A DNA stretch of 64,000 bases from Neolewinella aquimaris (GCF_014197245.1 NZ_JACIFF010000003.1:1-64000); one strand, 5' to 3'; numbered from the stretch's first letter, positions 25,669 to 34,641 are shown. A program made the numbers and translations. The notes: a model not told the origin generated them from the sequence alone.

Positions 25669-27084
25669 ATGAGCAAAAAATCCATCTACCTTATTGTTGG
25701 TCTGATCGTCATCTCCATCGTGGGCCTGATCATCCTACAGTTGCAGTTAATTCAGACGGGACTGGAAGTAAATAAGGAACGTTACGACCGCGCCGTGCAG
25801 AGCGTACTCAAACAGGTCGCCGATGAAGTGGAGGATACGGAGGAGGACGAAATCCGACTGACCCTCAACAACGGATACGCGGGCGGAGTACCGGAGGCGA
25901 TGTACGGTGAGCTCATCATCGGAGACCGTTCGGCCGGCCTCCTTTCCGCGGGCACCATCCGCATCAGCCCCAATTCATTCCGGCTACGCGCCCAGTTTGC
26001 TTCCCGGAACTTGGAAGAACGGATCGACCGGGAATCGATCCACAAAAAACTGACCAAGGAACTGCGCAATGCCGGTATCCAGGACGAACTGGAGTACGGC
26101 ATTTACGACACCCGCCAGCAACGATTCATTTCCCGCAACGGCCGGTTGCTCTCTCCGGCCGGCTCCGATACCAGTCGTCACGCAGATTTGATGCAGGGGG
26201 ATTACGTCGTCAGCCTGTTCGACAACGATCCGGCCATACCGGGGGAGATCCGGGCCTACAGTCCGGATAAAAACAGCGTCATTTATAGTTCCCTCTACGG
26301 CAATTTTGCCGCGAGCGTGGTATTCGTGCTGATTATTCTCGGTTGTTTTGTCTATACCATTTACGTCATCCTGCGCCAGAAGAAGGTATCGGAAATGAAA
26401 ACCGATTTCATCAACAACATGACGCATGAGTTCAAGACGCCGATCGCGACCATCTCCCTGGCTACCGACAGTATTGTAAGTCCCCGCATCAGCAATGACC
26501 CCTCCAAGGTGCAGCGGTTTGCGCGCATCATCAAACAGGAAAATAAGCGCATGAACGACCAGGTGGAGAAGGTGCTGCAAATGGCCAAACTTGACAAGTC
26601 GCGCCTGAACCTCAACCTGACCGCCGTAGACCTGAATGCCGTGATTCAGAGTGCCGTAGAATACATCTGTCTGCAGGTAGAGCCCCGCGGGGGTACGGTA
26701 ATCACCGATCTACAGGCCGATCCGTACGTTGTCGAGGGTGACCTGACCCACCTTTCCAGTTTGATCAACAACCTGCTGGACAACGCGAATAAGTACTCGC
26801 CGGAAGCACCGCGCATTATAGTTAGTACCCGAAATGTGGCGCGGGGCGTCCAAATTTCCGTAACGGATCACGGACTGGGAATGACCCGCGAAGCACGAAA
26901 AAACATTTTTGACCGTTTCTACCGAGTGCACACCGGCGATCGTCACGACGTAAAGGGCTTCGGACTGGGCCTATCCTACGTAAAAACCATTACCGAGGTG
27001 CACAACGGAAGCATCGAAGTAAAGAGCGAACCCGGAAAGGGGAGTAGCTTTATCGTGACCTTTCCGTACCGTCAGCCCGACTGA
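25669..27084 (+). CDS. Two-component sensor histidine kinase (OmpR-system type)
   Basis: A 471-aa membrane kinase. Helices at about 5-25 and 215-237 flank an extracytoplasmic sensor region. The phosphoacceptor His253 lies in NMTHEFKTPIATI, an N box in SLINNLLDNANKYSPEAP, and G boxes in DHGLGM and GFGLGLSYV, giving HisKA plus HATPase_c. The layout is that of Bacteroidota RprX-like kinases. The response regulator gene follows after 38 bases. The signal sensed is not evident. It is divergent from the RDD gene across a 123-base gap. Confidence 0.93.
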   Translation: MSKKSIYLIVGLIVISIVGLIILQLQLIQTGLEVNKERYDRAVQSVLKQVADEVEDTEEDEIRLTLNNGYAGGVPEAMYGELIIGDRSAGLLSAGTIRISPNSFRLRAQFASRNLEERIDRESIHKKLTKELRNAGIQDELEYGIYDTRQQRFISRNGRLLSPAGSDTSRHADLMQGDYVVSLFDNDPAIPGEIRAYSPDKNSVIYSSLYGNFAASVVFVLIILGCFVYTIYVILRQKKVSEMKTDFINNMTHEFKTPIATISLATDSIVSPRISNDPSKVQRFARIIKQENKRMNDQVEKVLQMAKLDKSRLNLNLTAVDLNAVIQSAVEYICLQVEPRGGTVITDLQADPYVVEGDLTHLSSLINNLLDNANKYSPEAPRIIVSTRNVARGVQISVTDHGLGMTREARKNIFDRFYRVHTGDRHDVKGFGLGLSYVKTITEVHNGSIEVKSEPGKGSSFIVTFPYRQPD

Positions 27085-27122
27085 CCGTTGCATCGACTTT
27101 ACCGCTAAATAGCACCTATATT

Positions 27123-27860
27123 ATGAGTGATATCAACCCTGCTGAAGCAAAGATACTCCTGGTCGAAGACGACCAGAATTTTGGCGACGTACTGCGCTCC
27201 TTCCTCGAGGTGCACGATTACGATGTCACCCTGGCCGTTGATGGCGTAGCCGGCCTGGAGGCTTACCGCACCGGAAAATGGGACCTGTGCATCTTCGACG
27301 TGATGATGCCCCGCCTCAGCGGGTTCGAACTTGCGAAAAAGGTGAGGGAAACGGATTCTCAGACCCCCATCATTTTCCTGACCGCTAAGGCGATGAAGGA
27401 CGATGTGCTCAACGGATTCGAACTGGGTGCGGACGACTACATCACCAAGCCCTTCAACAGCGAAGAATTACTGGCCCGCATCAACGTGATCCTACGGCGC
27501 AGTCAGGTTCCCGCCGATCCCAAGGAAGACCAGACGGAATTTGACTTCGGTCAGTTTCACTTTCATTTCCCCCTCCGTATCCTTACGCATACCGACGAAA
27601 AGGGGGAGGTATCCAAGGACAAACTCAGCCCGAAGGAAGCCCAGCTCCTTAAGTTGTTCGCTTTACACAAGAACAATATCCTGAGCCGCAGCGAAGCCCT
27701 TACCAAGATTTGGGGAGAGGACAATTATTTTACGGCCCGCTCCATGGACGTATTCGTTACCAAACTGCGCAAGTACCTGAAGCCCGATCCCTCCATCGAG
27801 ATCGTCAACATTCACGGCAACGGATTCCAACTCCTCGTCAGCAGCGAACAGGAAAGCTGA
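27123..27860 (+). CDS. OmpR-family response regulator
   Basis: A 245-aa transcription factor with a receiver domain (about 10-125) and a winged-helix DNA-binding domain (about 145-240). The acidic pocket is VEDD, the phosphorylated residue Asp59 is in IFDVMMP, the switch Thr is in FLTAKA, and the conserved Lys is in GADDYITKPF. The C-terminal domain ends with MDVFVTKLRKYLK and IVNIHGNGFQLL, typical of OmpR. It is the obvious partner of the kinase upstream. A strong intrinsic terminator lies about 190 bases downstream, after two further small hairpins. Confidence 0.95.
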   Translation: MSDINPAEAKILLVEDDQNFGDVLRSFLEVHDYDVTLAVDGVAGLEAYRTGKWDLCIFDVMMPRLSGFELAKKVRETDSQTPIIFLTAKAMKDDVLNGFELGADDYITKPFNSEELLARINVILRRSQVPADPKEDQTEFDFGQFHFHFPLRILTHTDEKGEVSKDKLSPKEAQLLKLFALHKNNILSRSEALTKIWGEDNYFTARSMDVFVTKLRKYLKPDPSIEIVNIHGNGFQLLVSSEQES

Positions 27861-27895
27861 ACCGGCAATGCGCTGTTAAAATTCCACGCAACGAT

Positions 27896-28011
27896 ACAAT
27901 CCACTCACAACGGATTGTTTTGTACCCAGCCAGCGGGGCAGAATACCGGACCATCACCCCTACATATCGCATTGCCGCACTGTAAAGATAATTGACGACG
28001 GCATCCGTCGT
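27896..28011 (+). other. Structured 3' region with two hairpins (possible small RNA or 3' UTR)
   Basis: Two inverted repeats lie between the response-regulator stop and its terminator. The first pairs ACAATCC (27896-27902) with GGATTGT (27912-27918). The second pairs ACGACGG (27995-28001) with CCGTCGT (28005-28011) around a 3-base loop. With the terminator at 28047 they make a long structured 3' end. This could be a processed 3'-UTR RNA, or just mRNA-stabilising structure. No open frame of note is present. Confidence 0.4.
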
Positions 28012-28046
28012 TATTAAGTATAGTTTTTGGGATTATAATTTTTATC

Positions 28047-28077
28047 GGCCGAAGCCCCGCGCTTCGGCCCTTTTTTT
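28047..28077 (+). terminator. Strong intrinsic terminator after the two-component system
   Basis: A perfect 9-bp stem GGCCGAAGC/GCTTCGGCC with a 5-base loop is followed by C and seven T residues. It should end the kinase-regulator transcript before the separate peptidase gene. Confidence 0.93.
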
Positions 28078-28148
28078 GTTTAACCCGTACCGAAGGAGAT
28101 TATCTACCTTCTACCGGCATTAACGCTCATACCAAGGTACAATAGGAA

Positions 28149-29516
28149 ATGGATATGCGGAACTTAATTCCAGGATACTTTACTGTTATTTTACATATAT
28201 CGTTTTCGTCCCTCTTTTTTCTGCATTCATCAGCGCTCGTGGGCCAGCCTACTGCGCTGGAGTTGAGTAAACTAGTGGACCGTAATCCAGTATTTTCCAC
28301 CGGCCATACCGGCTTTTGTATCTACGACGTAGCGGGAGACACGGTGGTGTACGCGTACAACGCCGATCGCTACTTCGTGCCGGCCAGCAACGTCAAGCTG
28401 CTCACCTTTTACCTGAGTTGGCGGATCCTTGCCGACCGGGCGCCGGCGGTGTTTTACCGGCACTACGCCGACCGTACGGAAGTGTGGGGAAGCGGTTATC
28501 CTCTCCTCCTTCACCCCGAATTTGGTGCGTACGATGAGCTTAGCCCCTGGCTGACCGCTCAGCAGCGCCCCCTGGTACTCAACTTTCCCACCACCGAGCA
28601 ACCACCGCGCTACGGCGCCGGCTGGAGCTGGGACGATTACGAGTACGGCTACGTTTACGAAAGGTCGTCCTTTCCGGTGTACGGCAACCGCCTGTACCTC
28701 GACCTCACCCCGCTGGATGCTTCCGGGGAAAGCCACCTGTACGGATCCCCGCCCGCGGTGGCCTCCGCTCTGCTGCAGGACAGCGATCAGGAGCGCACCA
28801 TTAGCCGTTCGGAAGGAAGCAACTTATTTACGGTGGGAGAAACCTTCTACAATCCCGCTAATTTTCCCCTCCAGCGTGCCCTTGTCCTGTCTCCGGAACT
28901 GACCACCGACCTCGTGGCGCAGGCGCTCCCGCAGCAAAGTGTGGGAATCGGAAATCGTCCGCTCCCACCTACCGGGCAGTATCAGCGTTTGGAGGTCTCC
29001 CTACCCGATACGGTGTACCGCAAGCTGCTGCAGGACAGCGACAATTATCTGGCCGAGCAATTAATTATCCAGTGCGCCGCCGATCGCTACGGAACGCCGG
29101 ATGAGGAGCGTTTACTTGATTTTGCCACCGATACCCTATTCGCTGAAATGAAACTCGGGCGAATGAGGTACGCCGACGGGAGTGGATTGAGCCGGTATAA
29201 CCTACTGCAGCCGCGCCAGCTGGCGCGGATCGTACTTGCACTAGACGAATCCGTCGGTAGGGAACGTCTACTGAATTTGCTACCCGCGGGTGGCGTCAAT
29301 GGTACGCTAACCAAGCGTTTTGCCGACCGTCCGGAAACTTACGTGTGGGCAAAGACCGGATCACTGAGTGGCGTTGTTTGTCTGAGTGGATTGGTCCGTA
29401 CCCGCACGGGAAGGTGGCTGGCCTTCAGCTTTCTGCACAACAACGTCGTGGGCCGAAGCTCGGAGTATTACCGTGAGATGGAGCGGGTACTGGGCTGGGC
29501 CTACGACCATATGTAG
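28149..29516 (+). CDS. D-alanyl-D-alanine carboxypeptidase/endopeptidase (PBP4, peptidase S13)
   Basis: A 455-aa penicillin-binding protein that trims or cleaves peptidoglycan cross-links in the periplasm. After a signal-like hydrophobic segment (about 10-32), the S13 motifs are visible: the active-site SxxK as PASNVKLL (Ser80, Lys83), the second motif in YADGSGLSRYN, and the KTG box in VWAKTGSLSGV. Length is close to other family members. It stands alone between the terminator of the two-component system and the ABC-F gene. Confidence 0.9.
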   Translation: MDMRNLIPGYFTVILHISFSSLFFLHSSALVGQPTALELSKLVDRNPVFSTGHTGFCIYDVAGDTVVYAYNADRYFVPASNVKLLTFYLSWRILADRAPAVFYRHYADRTEVWGSGYPLLLHPEFGAYDELSPWLTAQQRPLVLNFPTTEQPPRYGAGWSWDDYEYGYVYERSSFPVYGNRLYLDLTPLDASGESHLYGSPPAVASALLQDSDQERTISRSEGSNLFTVGETFYNPANFPLQRALVLSPELTTDLVAQALPQQSVGIGNRPLPPTGQYQRLEVSLPDTVYRKLLQDSDNYLAEQLIIQCAADRYGTPDEERLLDFATDTLFAEMKLGRMRYADGSGLSRYNLLQPRQLARIVLALDESVGRERLLNLLPAGGVNGTLTKRFADRPETYVWAKTGSLSGVVCLSGLVRTRTGRWLAFSFLHNNVVGRSSEYYREMERVLGWAYDHM

Positions 29517-29574
29517 CGCTGGATGAACCCGGCGGCGCCTTTATCCGCATCTTTGCACCCCAAAATCAACTGAC

Positions 29575-31446
29575 ATGGTATACCTGGAGCTTACGCAGGT
29601 CTCAAAAATATACGGAGAAAAAGTCCTCTTCGACCGCGTCGACCTGCAGGTAGCGCAGAATACGAAGGTGGCCCTCGTAGCCAAGAACGGAACCGGTAAG
29701 TCTACCCTGCTGCGGGTGGCCGCCGGCATCGATCTCCCGGAAGGAGTCGGGTCCGAAGTGTACGTACATAAGGACGCGCGCATGGCCTACCTCTCCCAGG
29801 ATCCCGATTTCGGAGCTAACGCATCCGTCATGGACGCTGTTTTCGACAGCGACAACGAGATGGTCAAGGCCGTGCGCGACTACGAGGAGGCCCTCTCCCG
29901 CCCCGATTCTCCCCAGTTGCTGCAAAATGCCCTCGGCCGCATGGACGAACTCCAGGCCTGGGACATCGAAGCCCGCATCAAGGAGGTGCTGAGCAAACTG
30001 AACATCGAGGACGTCAACCAGAAGGTAGCTACCCTCTCCGGAGGACAACGCAAGCGGGTCGCGCTGGCCAAACTCATCATCGACGAGCCCGACCTCATCA
30101 TTATGGACGAACCCACCAACCACCTCGATCTCGACATGATCGAGTGGCTGGAAGAGTGGTTGCAGTCGCCCAACCTTACGCTGCTGATGGTCACTCACGA
30201 TCGCTACTTCCTGGAGCGGGTCTGCAACCGCATCATCGAACTGGAGGGGGGTAACATTTACCACTACACCGGTAATTACTCCGACTTTCTGAACAAGAAG
30301 GCCTCACGGGAGGAGACCGAAAGTGCCGAACTCGACAAGGACCGTAAGCGCATGAAGCAGGAGCTCGAGTGGGTCAGGCGAATGCCCAGCGGCCGGGGAA
30401 CGAAGGCCAAGAGCCGACTCTCCGCCTTCAGCGAACTCAAGAATAAGGTAGGGGGGTTCCGTAAGGAGGAAGAACTCACCATCGAGATCAAGGGGCAGCG
30501 GCTCGGAAGCAAAATTCTGGAGGCCCACAACATCAGTAAATCCTACGGTGGCCGGGAACTGGTGAAGGGGTTCAGCTACAAATTTCAGAAGGGAGAGCGG
30601 GCCGGCATCGTGGGTAGAAACGGGGCCGGTAAGTCTACCCTACTGCACATGCTCACTAAGGAACTGGAACCCGATACGGGGAAGGTCGTACACGGTAGCA
30701 ATACCCACTTCGGTTACTACACCCAGGATGGCATCAACCTGGCGCAGGACATGCGGGTCATCGACGTGGTGCGCGAGATCGCCGAATTCATTCCCCTGGA
30801 GAAGGGACTCAAACTCACCGCCCGCGGCCTGCTCGAACGCTTTATGTTCAACAGCAAGCAACAGCAGGTGTACGTAAGCCAGCTCAGCGGAGGAGAAAAG
30901 CGACGGCTGTACCTACTGACCATCCTGATGAAGAACCCCAACTTCCTCATTCTCGATGAGCCTACGAACGACCTGGACATCATGACCCTGAACGTACTGG
31001 AAGACTTCCTGATGGAATTTCCCGGCTGCGTGCTCATCGTAAGTCACGACCGCTTCTTTCTGGATAAACTGGCTCACCACCTCTTCATTTTTGAGGGGGA
31101 CGGGAAAATCCGCGACTGGAACGGGCTCTACACCGAGTACCGGGAACAGCTAAAGGTGGAAAGCCAGGAACGTTCTGCTGCCGCCGCAACTCACACCGCA
31201 CCCGCGGCCCCGCCAAAGAAGGTAGAGCAAGAAGTGGCGCTGACGCAGGAGCAACGCAAGGCGATCCGGCGCGTAGAGGGACAAATAAGCAAGCTGGAGG
31301 ATCGAAAAAAGGGGATCAACCGCCAATTCGGCGACGCCGCCGCCCTGACTCCCGAACGCATTGCCGAGCTCGGACGCGAACTGGCCGAAGTGAATGAGGC
31401 GATCGAGGAAAAGGAGATGGAGTGGATGGAGCTCGTAGGTGAATAG
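29575..31446 (+). CDS. ABC-F family ATPase, Uup-like
   Basis: A 623-aa soluble protein with two ABC ATPase domains and no membrane part. The first has Walker A AKNGTGKST, signature LSGGQRKRVALAK and Walker B LIIMDEPTNHLD. The second has GRNGAGKST, LSGGEKRRLYLL and FLILDEPTNDLD. A linker of about 80 residues rich in Lys/Arg/Glu lies between them, and a C-terminal coiled coil (about 545-620) is typical of Uup. ABC-F proteins act on the ribosome; Uup is also linked to DNA-related phenotypes. CATCTTTG at 29548 is one mismatch from the Bacteroidota -7 element. The stop codon touches the first DnaA box of the proposed origin. Confidence 0.92.
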   Translation: MVYLELTQVSKIYGEKVLFDRVDLQVAQNTKVALVAKNGTGKSTLLRVAAGIDLPEGVGSEVYVHKDARMAYLSQDPDFGANASVMDAVFDSDNEMVKAVRDYEEALSRPDSPQLLQNALGRMDELQAWDIEARIKEVLSKLNIEDVNQKVATLSGGQRKRVALAKLIIDEPDLIIMDEPTNHLDLDMIEWLEEWLQSPNLTLLMVTHDRYFLERVCNRIIELEGGNIYHYTGNYSDFLNKKASREETESAELDKDRKRMKQELEWVRRMPSGRGTKAKSRLSAFSELKNKVGGFRKEEELTIEIKGQRLGSKILEAHNISKSYGGRELVKGFSYKFQKGERAGIVGRNGAGKSTLLHMLTKELEPDTGKVVHGSNTHFGYYTQDGINLAQDMRVIDVVREIAEFIPLEKGLKLTARGLLERFMFNSKQQQVYVSQLSGGEKRRLYLLTILMKNPNFLILDEPTNDLDIMTLNVLEDFLMEFPGCVLIVSHDRFFLDKLAHHLFIFEGDGKIRDWNGLYTEYREQLKVESQERSAAAATHTAPAAPPKKVEQEVALTQEQRKAIRRVEGQISKLEDRKKGINRQFGDAAALTPERIAELGRELAEVNEAIEEKEMEWMELVGE

Positions 31447-31897
31447 TTATCCACATCCTAATGTTTTCGATACGTAAAGAACTTGTAAATCAGGGGATTG
31501 ACTGTTGCACTTTTCCACCGGTCAGTTGGGGAAAACGGTGGAGAATCGGGGGGTTATCCACAGCATGGTGGAGAGGTGTCGCGAAATCGGGCAGCTTATC
31601 CACATTTCCACAGCTACTAACATTCTTAATCCACTGCTTCTCGACAGGAAAGCGGGCGGAATCCCCAGGAGAGTGTAAAAAAGTTCTCCCCGTCCGGTGG
31701 GTGCCCGCGATTGTGGACGAATCCCGAATCCCTTTGATTCAGGGCGCGTTAGGGTGTGTAGAATATGTGGAAAACGCTGACCGAACGGTGGAGATTGGAA
31801 TAGACAAGCCAGATGGGAATCCTTTCTCCCGCTTTCCACACCCCTAATAACGATAAAGGGATTTGAAATTTTAAAAAAGATAATAACTATTAAGGTG
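31447..31897. other. Putative replication origin (oriC): DnaA-box cluster with A+T-rich end
   Basis: This 451-bp gene-free stretch has three perfect DnaA boxes TTATCCACA on the plus strand at 31447-31455, 31554-31562 and 31596-31604. Weaker boxes are TTTTCCACA on the minus strand (31766-31774) and CTTTCCACA on the plus strand (31832-31840). Related words are TTTTCCACC at 31511 and GGTGGAGA at 31537 and 31567. The right end (about 31850-31897) is A+T-rich, with GATAATAACTATTAA, a candidate unwinding element. Single perfect boxes also occur by chance inside susD (10969) and the FG-GAP gene (13297), but nowhere else are they clustered. dnaA is not adjacent, which is common in bacteria. Confidence 0.7.
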
Positions 31898-33025
31898 ATG
31901 GGACAGCCGGTAGAAAAAAGGGCCTTCAGCAACACCCGCCGCGGCGGAAGCTATCCCCGCGCGGTGAAGATCTGGCTGCTGGTGGGGCTGGTCATGGTGG
32001 TGGGACAGATCGTCATCGGCGGCATCACGCGGCTTACCGAATCGGGACTGTCCATCACCGAGTGGAAGCCGCTCAGTGGGGCCATGCCGCCGCTAAACGA
32101 TGCCGACTGGACGGTGGAGTTCGAGAAGTACCAGGAGTCGCCGCAGTACGCCAAGATCTTTGCCGACATTTCACTGTCTGATTTTAAATTCATCTACTTC
32201 TGGGAGTGGTTCCACCGCCAGTGGGCGCGCATAATGGGATTGGTCTTCGTGGTGGGTTTTATGATCTTCTGGCGGAAAAAGTACCTGGACCCTCCCCTGA
32301 TGCGCCGGCTGGGCGTGGTGGTGCTGCTGGCGGCCCTGGCGGCCAGTTTCGGGTGGATCATGGTGGCGAGCGGACTCATCGACCGGCCGTGGGTCAACGC
32401 GTACAAGCTCACCCTGCACCTCGCTCTGGGCATTACGCTCTTTGCTTACCTGCTGTGGATAACCATTAAAGTTTTTCAGCCAAGCCTGCCCGGTTTTCCA
32501 CAGGGGCGCGTTGAAAAGCTGGTTTGGCCCCTGAATATCCTGCTGATCTGTCAGCTTCTACTGGGTGGTGTGATGAGTGGCGCGAAGGCCGCCCTGCCCT
32601 ACCCCACCTGGCCGGATATGAATGGTAAATTCGTTCCCGCGGTGCTACAGGATGGCAGTGCGTGGAATGTGGAAAACCTGGTCAACTACGAAGCCAGTTT
32701 GTTTCAGCCCGCTCTGTTTCAGTTTTTGCACCGGATGACGGCTTACGCGCTGACAATCATAGTGTTATACTTTGTTTACCGTTGTTATAGGACCGTGCAA
32801 TCCCGGCAACTTACCCGGGCCAACACCCTGTTGATAATCCTGTTGATAACCCAGGTTGGGCTGGGGATTGCGACGGTGGTAAGCAGCATCGGGCAGGTCC
32901 CCGTGGGGCTGGGGGTGGCCCACCAGTTTACGGCGATCGCGGTGGTCTCGACCGTGGTTTACATCAACTATTTGTTCCACCCGGGACGGAGTCTCAGGCC
33001 TGTGGAAAAGATGGTGGAGAACTAG
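31898..33025 (+). CDS. COX15/CtaA-family heme A synthase
   Basis: A 375-aa membrane protein with about eight helices that converts heme O to heme A for aa3-type cytochrome oxidase. Heme-ligand and family motifs are visible: GQIVIGGITRLTESGLSITEWKP at the first helix, FEKYQESPQY, FIYFWEWFHRQWAR (His in helix 2), LTLHLALG, LLLGGVMSGAKAAL, FLHRMTAY and VAHQFTA. The ATG at 31898 follows an AAGG; a GTG one codon earlier is equally possible. The 3' half of the gene carries further DnaA-type boxes, so the coding region seems to overlap the origin. No other cytochrome oxidase genes are in the window. Confidence 0.9.
   Translation: MGQPVEKRAFSNTRRGGSYPRAVKIWLLVGLVMVVGQIVIGGITRLTESGLSITEWKPLSGAMPPLNDADWTVEFEKYQESPQYAKIFADISLSDFKFIYFWEWFHRQWARIMGLVFVVGFMIFWRKKYLDPPLMRRLGVVVLLAALAASFGWIMVASGLIDRPWVNAYKLTLHLALGITLFAYLLWITIKVFQPSLPGFPQGRVEKLVWPLNILLICQLLLGGVMSGAKAALPYPTWPDMNGKFVPAVLQDGSAWNVENLVNYEASLFQPALFQFLHRMTAYALTIIVLYFVYRCYRTVQSRQLTRANTLLIILLITQVGLGIATVVSSIGQVPVGLGVAHQFTAIAVVSTVVYINYLFHPGRSLRPVEKMVEN
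32454..33009. other. Second cluster of DnaA-type boxes inside the heme A synthase gene
   Basis: Within coding sequence lie one perfect box on the minus strand (TGTGGATAA, 32454-32462) and TTTTCCACA-type boxes at 32494-32502 (plus), 32668-32676 (minus) and 33001-33009 (minus). Two TTATCAACA boxes on the minus strand, 32829-32837 and 32841-32849, start only 12 bases apart. Together with the cluster at 31447 this makes ten or more boxes in about 1.6 kb. They could be part of the origin or a DnaA-titrating side site. Confidence 0.5.
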
Positions 33026-33044
33026 TTGTTAAAATATTTGGACC

Positions 33045-33428
33045 CTACTTACGGGCCGCTGGATCGTCCGTCCAGCTGGCTTTTCTGCGGCCCAGGTACT
33101 GGCCGGTCAGGAAAATGGCGAGTAGAAAGTGCAGGAGGGCGGCGCGCTGGTCGGGGTTGTAGATGGTCTGCACTAGGATCATCAGGTAGTGGTAGATGCT
33201 GAGGCTGAGGGTCAGAAAAAGGAAGAGGGTATCGCTGGTTCGCTTCAGGTAGGCGTAGAGGGATAGTCCGGCCAGAAACAAGGAAGCCAGGCCGTACATT
33301 TTCATGAGGAGTTCGAAGCTTTGGCCCTCGGAAGTGCCGAATCCGGGGATGAGGTCACCCGCTTGCGGATAGAAGATGAACATCAGGCCTACGGTGGCCT
33401 GGATCAGGGTGTGGAGCAGCAGGATCAT
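33045..33428 (-). CDS. Small four-helix membrane protein, unknown function
   Basis: A 127-aa protein I do not recognise. It has four hydrophobic segments (about 3-20, 42-60, 68-88 and 97-112), with a charged C-terminal tail ending in KASWTDDPAARK. Motifs of known enzymes are absent. It is convergent with the heme A synthase gene (19 bases between stops) and divergent from the NRAMP-related gene. It looks like a real gene because the frame is long for its place and the hydrophobic pattern is regular. No functional statement can be supported. Confidence 0.6.
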   Translation of the reverse strand: MILLLHTLIQATVGLMFIFYPQAGDLIPGFGTSEGQSFELLMKMYGLASLFLAGLSLYAYLKRTSDTLFLFLTLSLSIYHYLMILVQTIYNPDQRAALLHFLLAIFLTGQYLGRRKASWTDDPAARK

Positions 33429-33497
33429 ACAGGGGCAACCCGGATAAGAAGGCTTCGGTTTTTTTCTTCGTAAACTCGGGGATAAATACCTACCGTC

Positions 33498-34631
33498 ATC
33501 ACTACTTCTTCCTGGGGTCGAGCCCTCGTCTGGTCGCTTATTGCCGCCGCATTTATTGGTCCGGGGACCGTAGCCACCGCTGCCCGCGCCGGAGTCCTTA
33601 ATGGCTACGGTTATCTACCGGTAGTGGTCATCGCCGCAGCGGCTGGTTATGTATTCATGGAGATGACGGCCCGCATCACGATCGTAAGTGAGCAGACGCT
33701 GGGGCAGATTCTTCGCAGCGGGGGCGGTAGCCTGGTTCCGGTAGTAACTTTTCTGTCCGTTCTCTTCGGGTGTATGGCGTACCAGGCCGGAAACCTGCTC
33801 GGCGCGCTGGGTGGTCTGCGGCTGTTGCTTCCGGCCGACCAGTGGTGGCTGATCCCCCTGGCCGGTGCGGTGGTTGCCCTGTTGTGGTCGGGCAGCACCG
33901 CGCGAGTGGGCAGGGTGATGACCTACGTGGTGTCAGGGATGGGATTATTGTTTCTGGTGGCTGCCGTACGGGTCGCGCTAGGCGGTGGGGTACGGTCTAC
34001 CACGGGTGCCGGAGTGGATCCTACCGTGCTGTTCGGGCTCATCGGTACGACCATTGTTCCCTATAACTTTTTCCTTGCCGCGGGTCTCGGCAGCGGCTCG
34101 AAACTGGAGGACATGCGCCGTGGGCTGGGCCTCTCCTTCGGAATTGGAATGGTGATTACGGCGGCTATTCTAATCGTCGGGTCGGTCGCGCCCGTTTTCG
34201 TATCCTTCGCCGATCTCGGGGACGCCCTGGAAAATATTCTCGGCGGCTACGGAAAATTAGCCCTCGGGGCGGGGTTGTTTGCTGCGGGCTTCAGTTCCGC
34301 CGCCACCGCACCCCTCGCCGCGGCCGTGGCGGGGCGGGAATTGCTCGGGTTTGATTCCGGAGGCTGGGTGTTTCGTGGGGTGTGGCTGTCGGTACTGTTG
34401 ACCGGGCTCGGCGTAGCGTTACTGCAACTGGACATCATCGGAGTGATCGTGATCGCTCAAGTTATAAACGGACTTCTGCTGCCCTTTATCGCTCTGGTCG
34501 TCTTTGTCCTGGCCAACCGACGCTCCCTTATGGGAGAGCGCGTAAACCGCTGGTGGCAGAACCTGCTCAGCGGGGCGGTGCTGCTCTTTATTTTCTACAA
34601 GGCCGGCGAATTTTTACTCGGTCTGCTGTGA
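33498..34631 (+). CDS. NRAMP-related divalent-metal transporter, non-canonical or missing start codon
   Basis: A transporter of about 378 aa and roughly 11 helices. The first helix with the conserved FIGPGTV lies upstream of the first usable start (GTG 33624), so the true protein begins earlier. From the in-frame stop TAA at 33483 to 33624 there is no ATG, GTG or TTG. ATC at 33498, or ATA at 33486, are the only sensible places. Helix 1 lacks the DPGN motif and helix 6 reads TIVPYNFFL rather than the MPH form with its metal-binding Met, so the ion may differ from Mn/Fe (Mg-type relatives also lack this Met). Either a rare start codon, a small sequence error or a decayed 5' end explains the gap. 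Confidence 0.75.
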   Translation: MTTSSWGRALVWSLIAAAFIGPGTVATAARAGVLNGYGYLPVVVIAAAAGYVFMEMTARITIVSEQTLGQILRSGGGSLVPVVTFLSVLFGCMAYQAGNLLGALGGLRLLLPADQWWLIPLAGAVVALLWSGSTARVGRVMTYVVSGMGLLFLVAAVRVALGGGVRSTTGAGVDPTVLFGLIGTTIVPYNFFLAAGLGSGSKLEDMRRGLGLSFGIGMVITAAILIVGSVAPVFVSFADLGDALENILGGYGKLALGAGLFAAGFSSAATAPLAAAVAGRELLGFDSGGWVFRGVWLSVLLTGLGVALLQLDIIGVIVIAQVINGLLLPFIALVVFVLANRRSLMGERVNRWWQNLLSGAVLLFIFYKAGEFLLGLL

Positions 34632-34641
34632 ACTGCGCCGA

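Noticed and set aside
31461-31847. A 128-codon frame in the proposed origin
   Set aside because: Composition is irregular, no homology is recognisable, and it would be built around DnaA boxes; it looks like chance in gene-free DNA.
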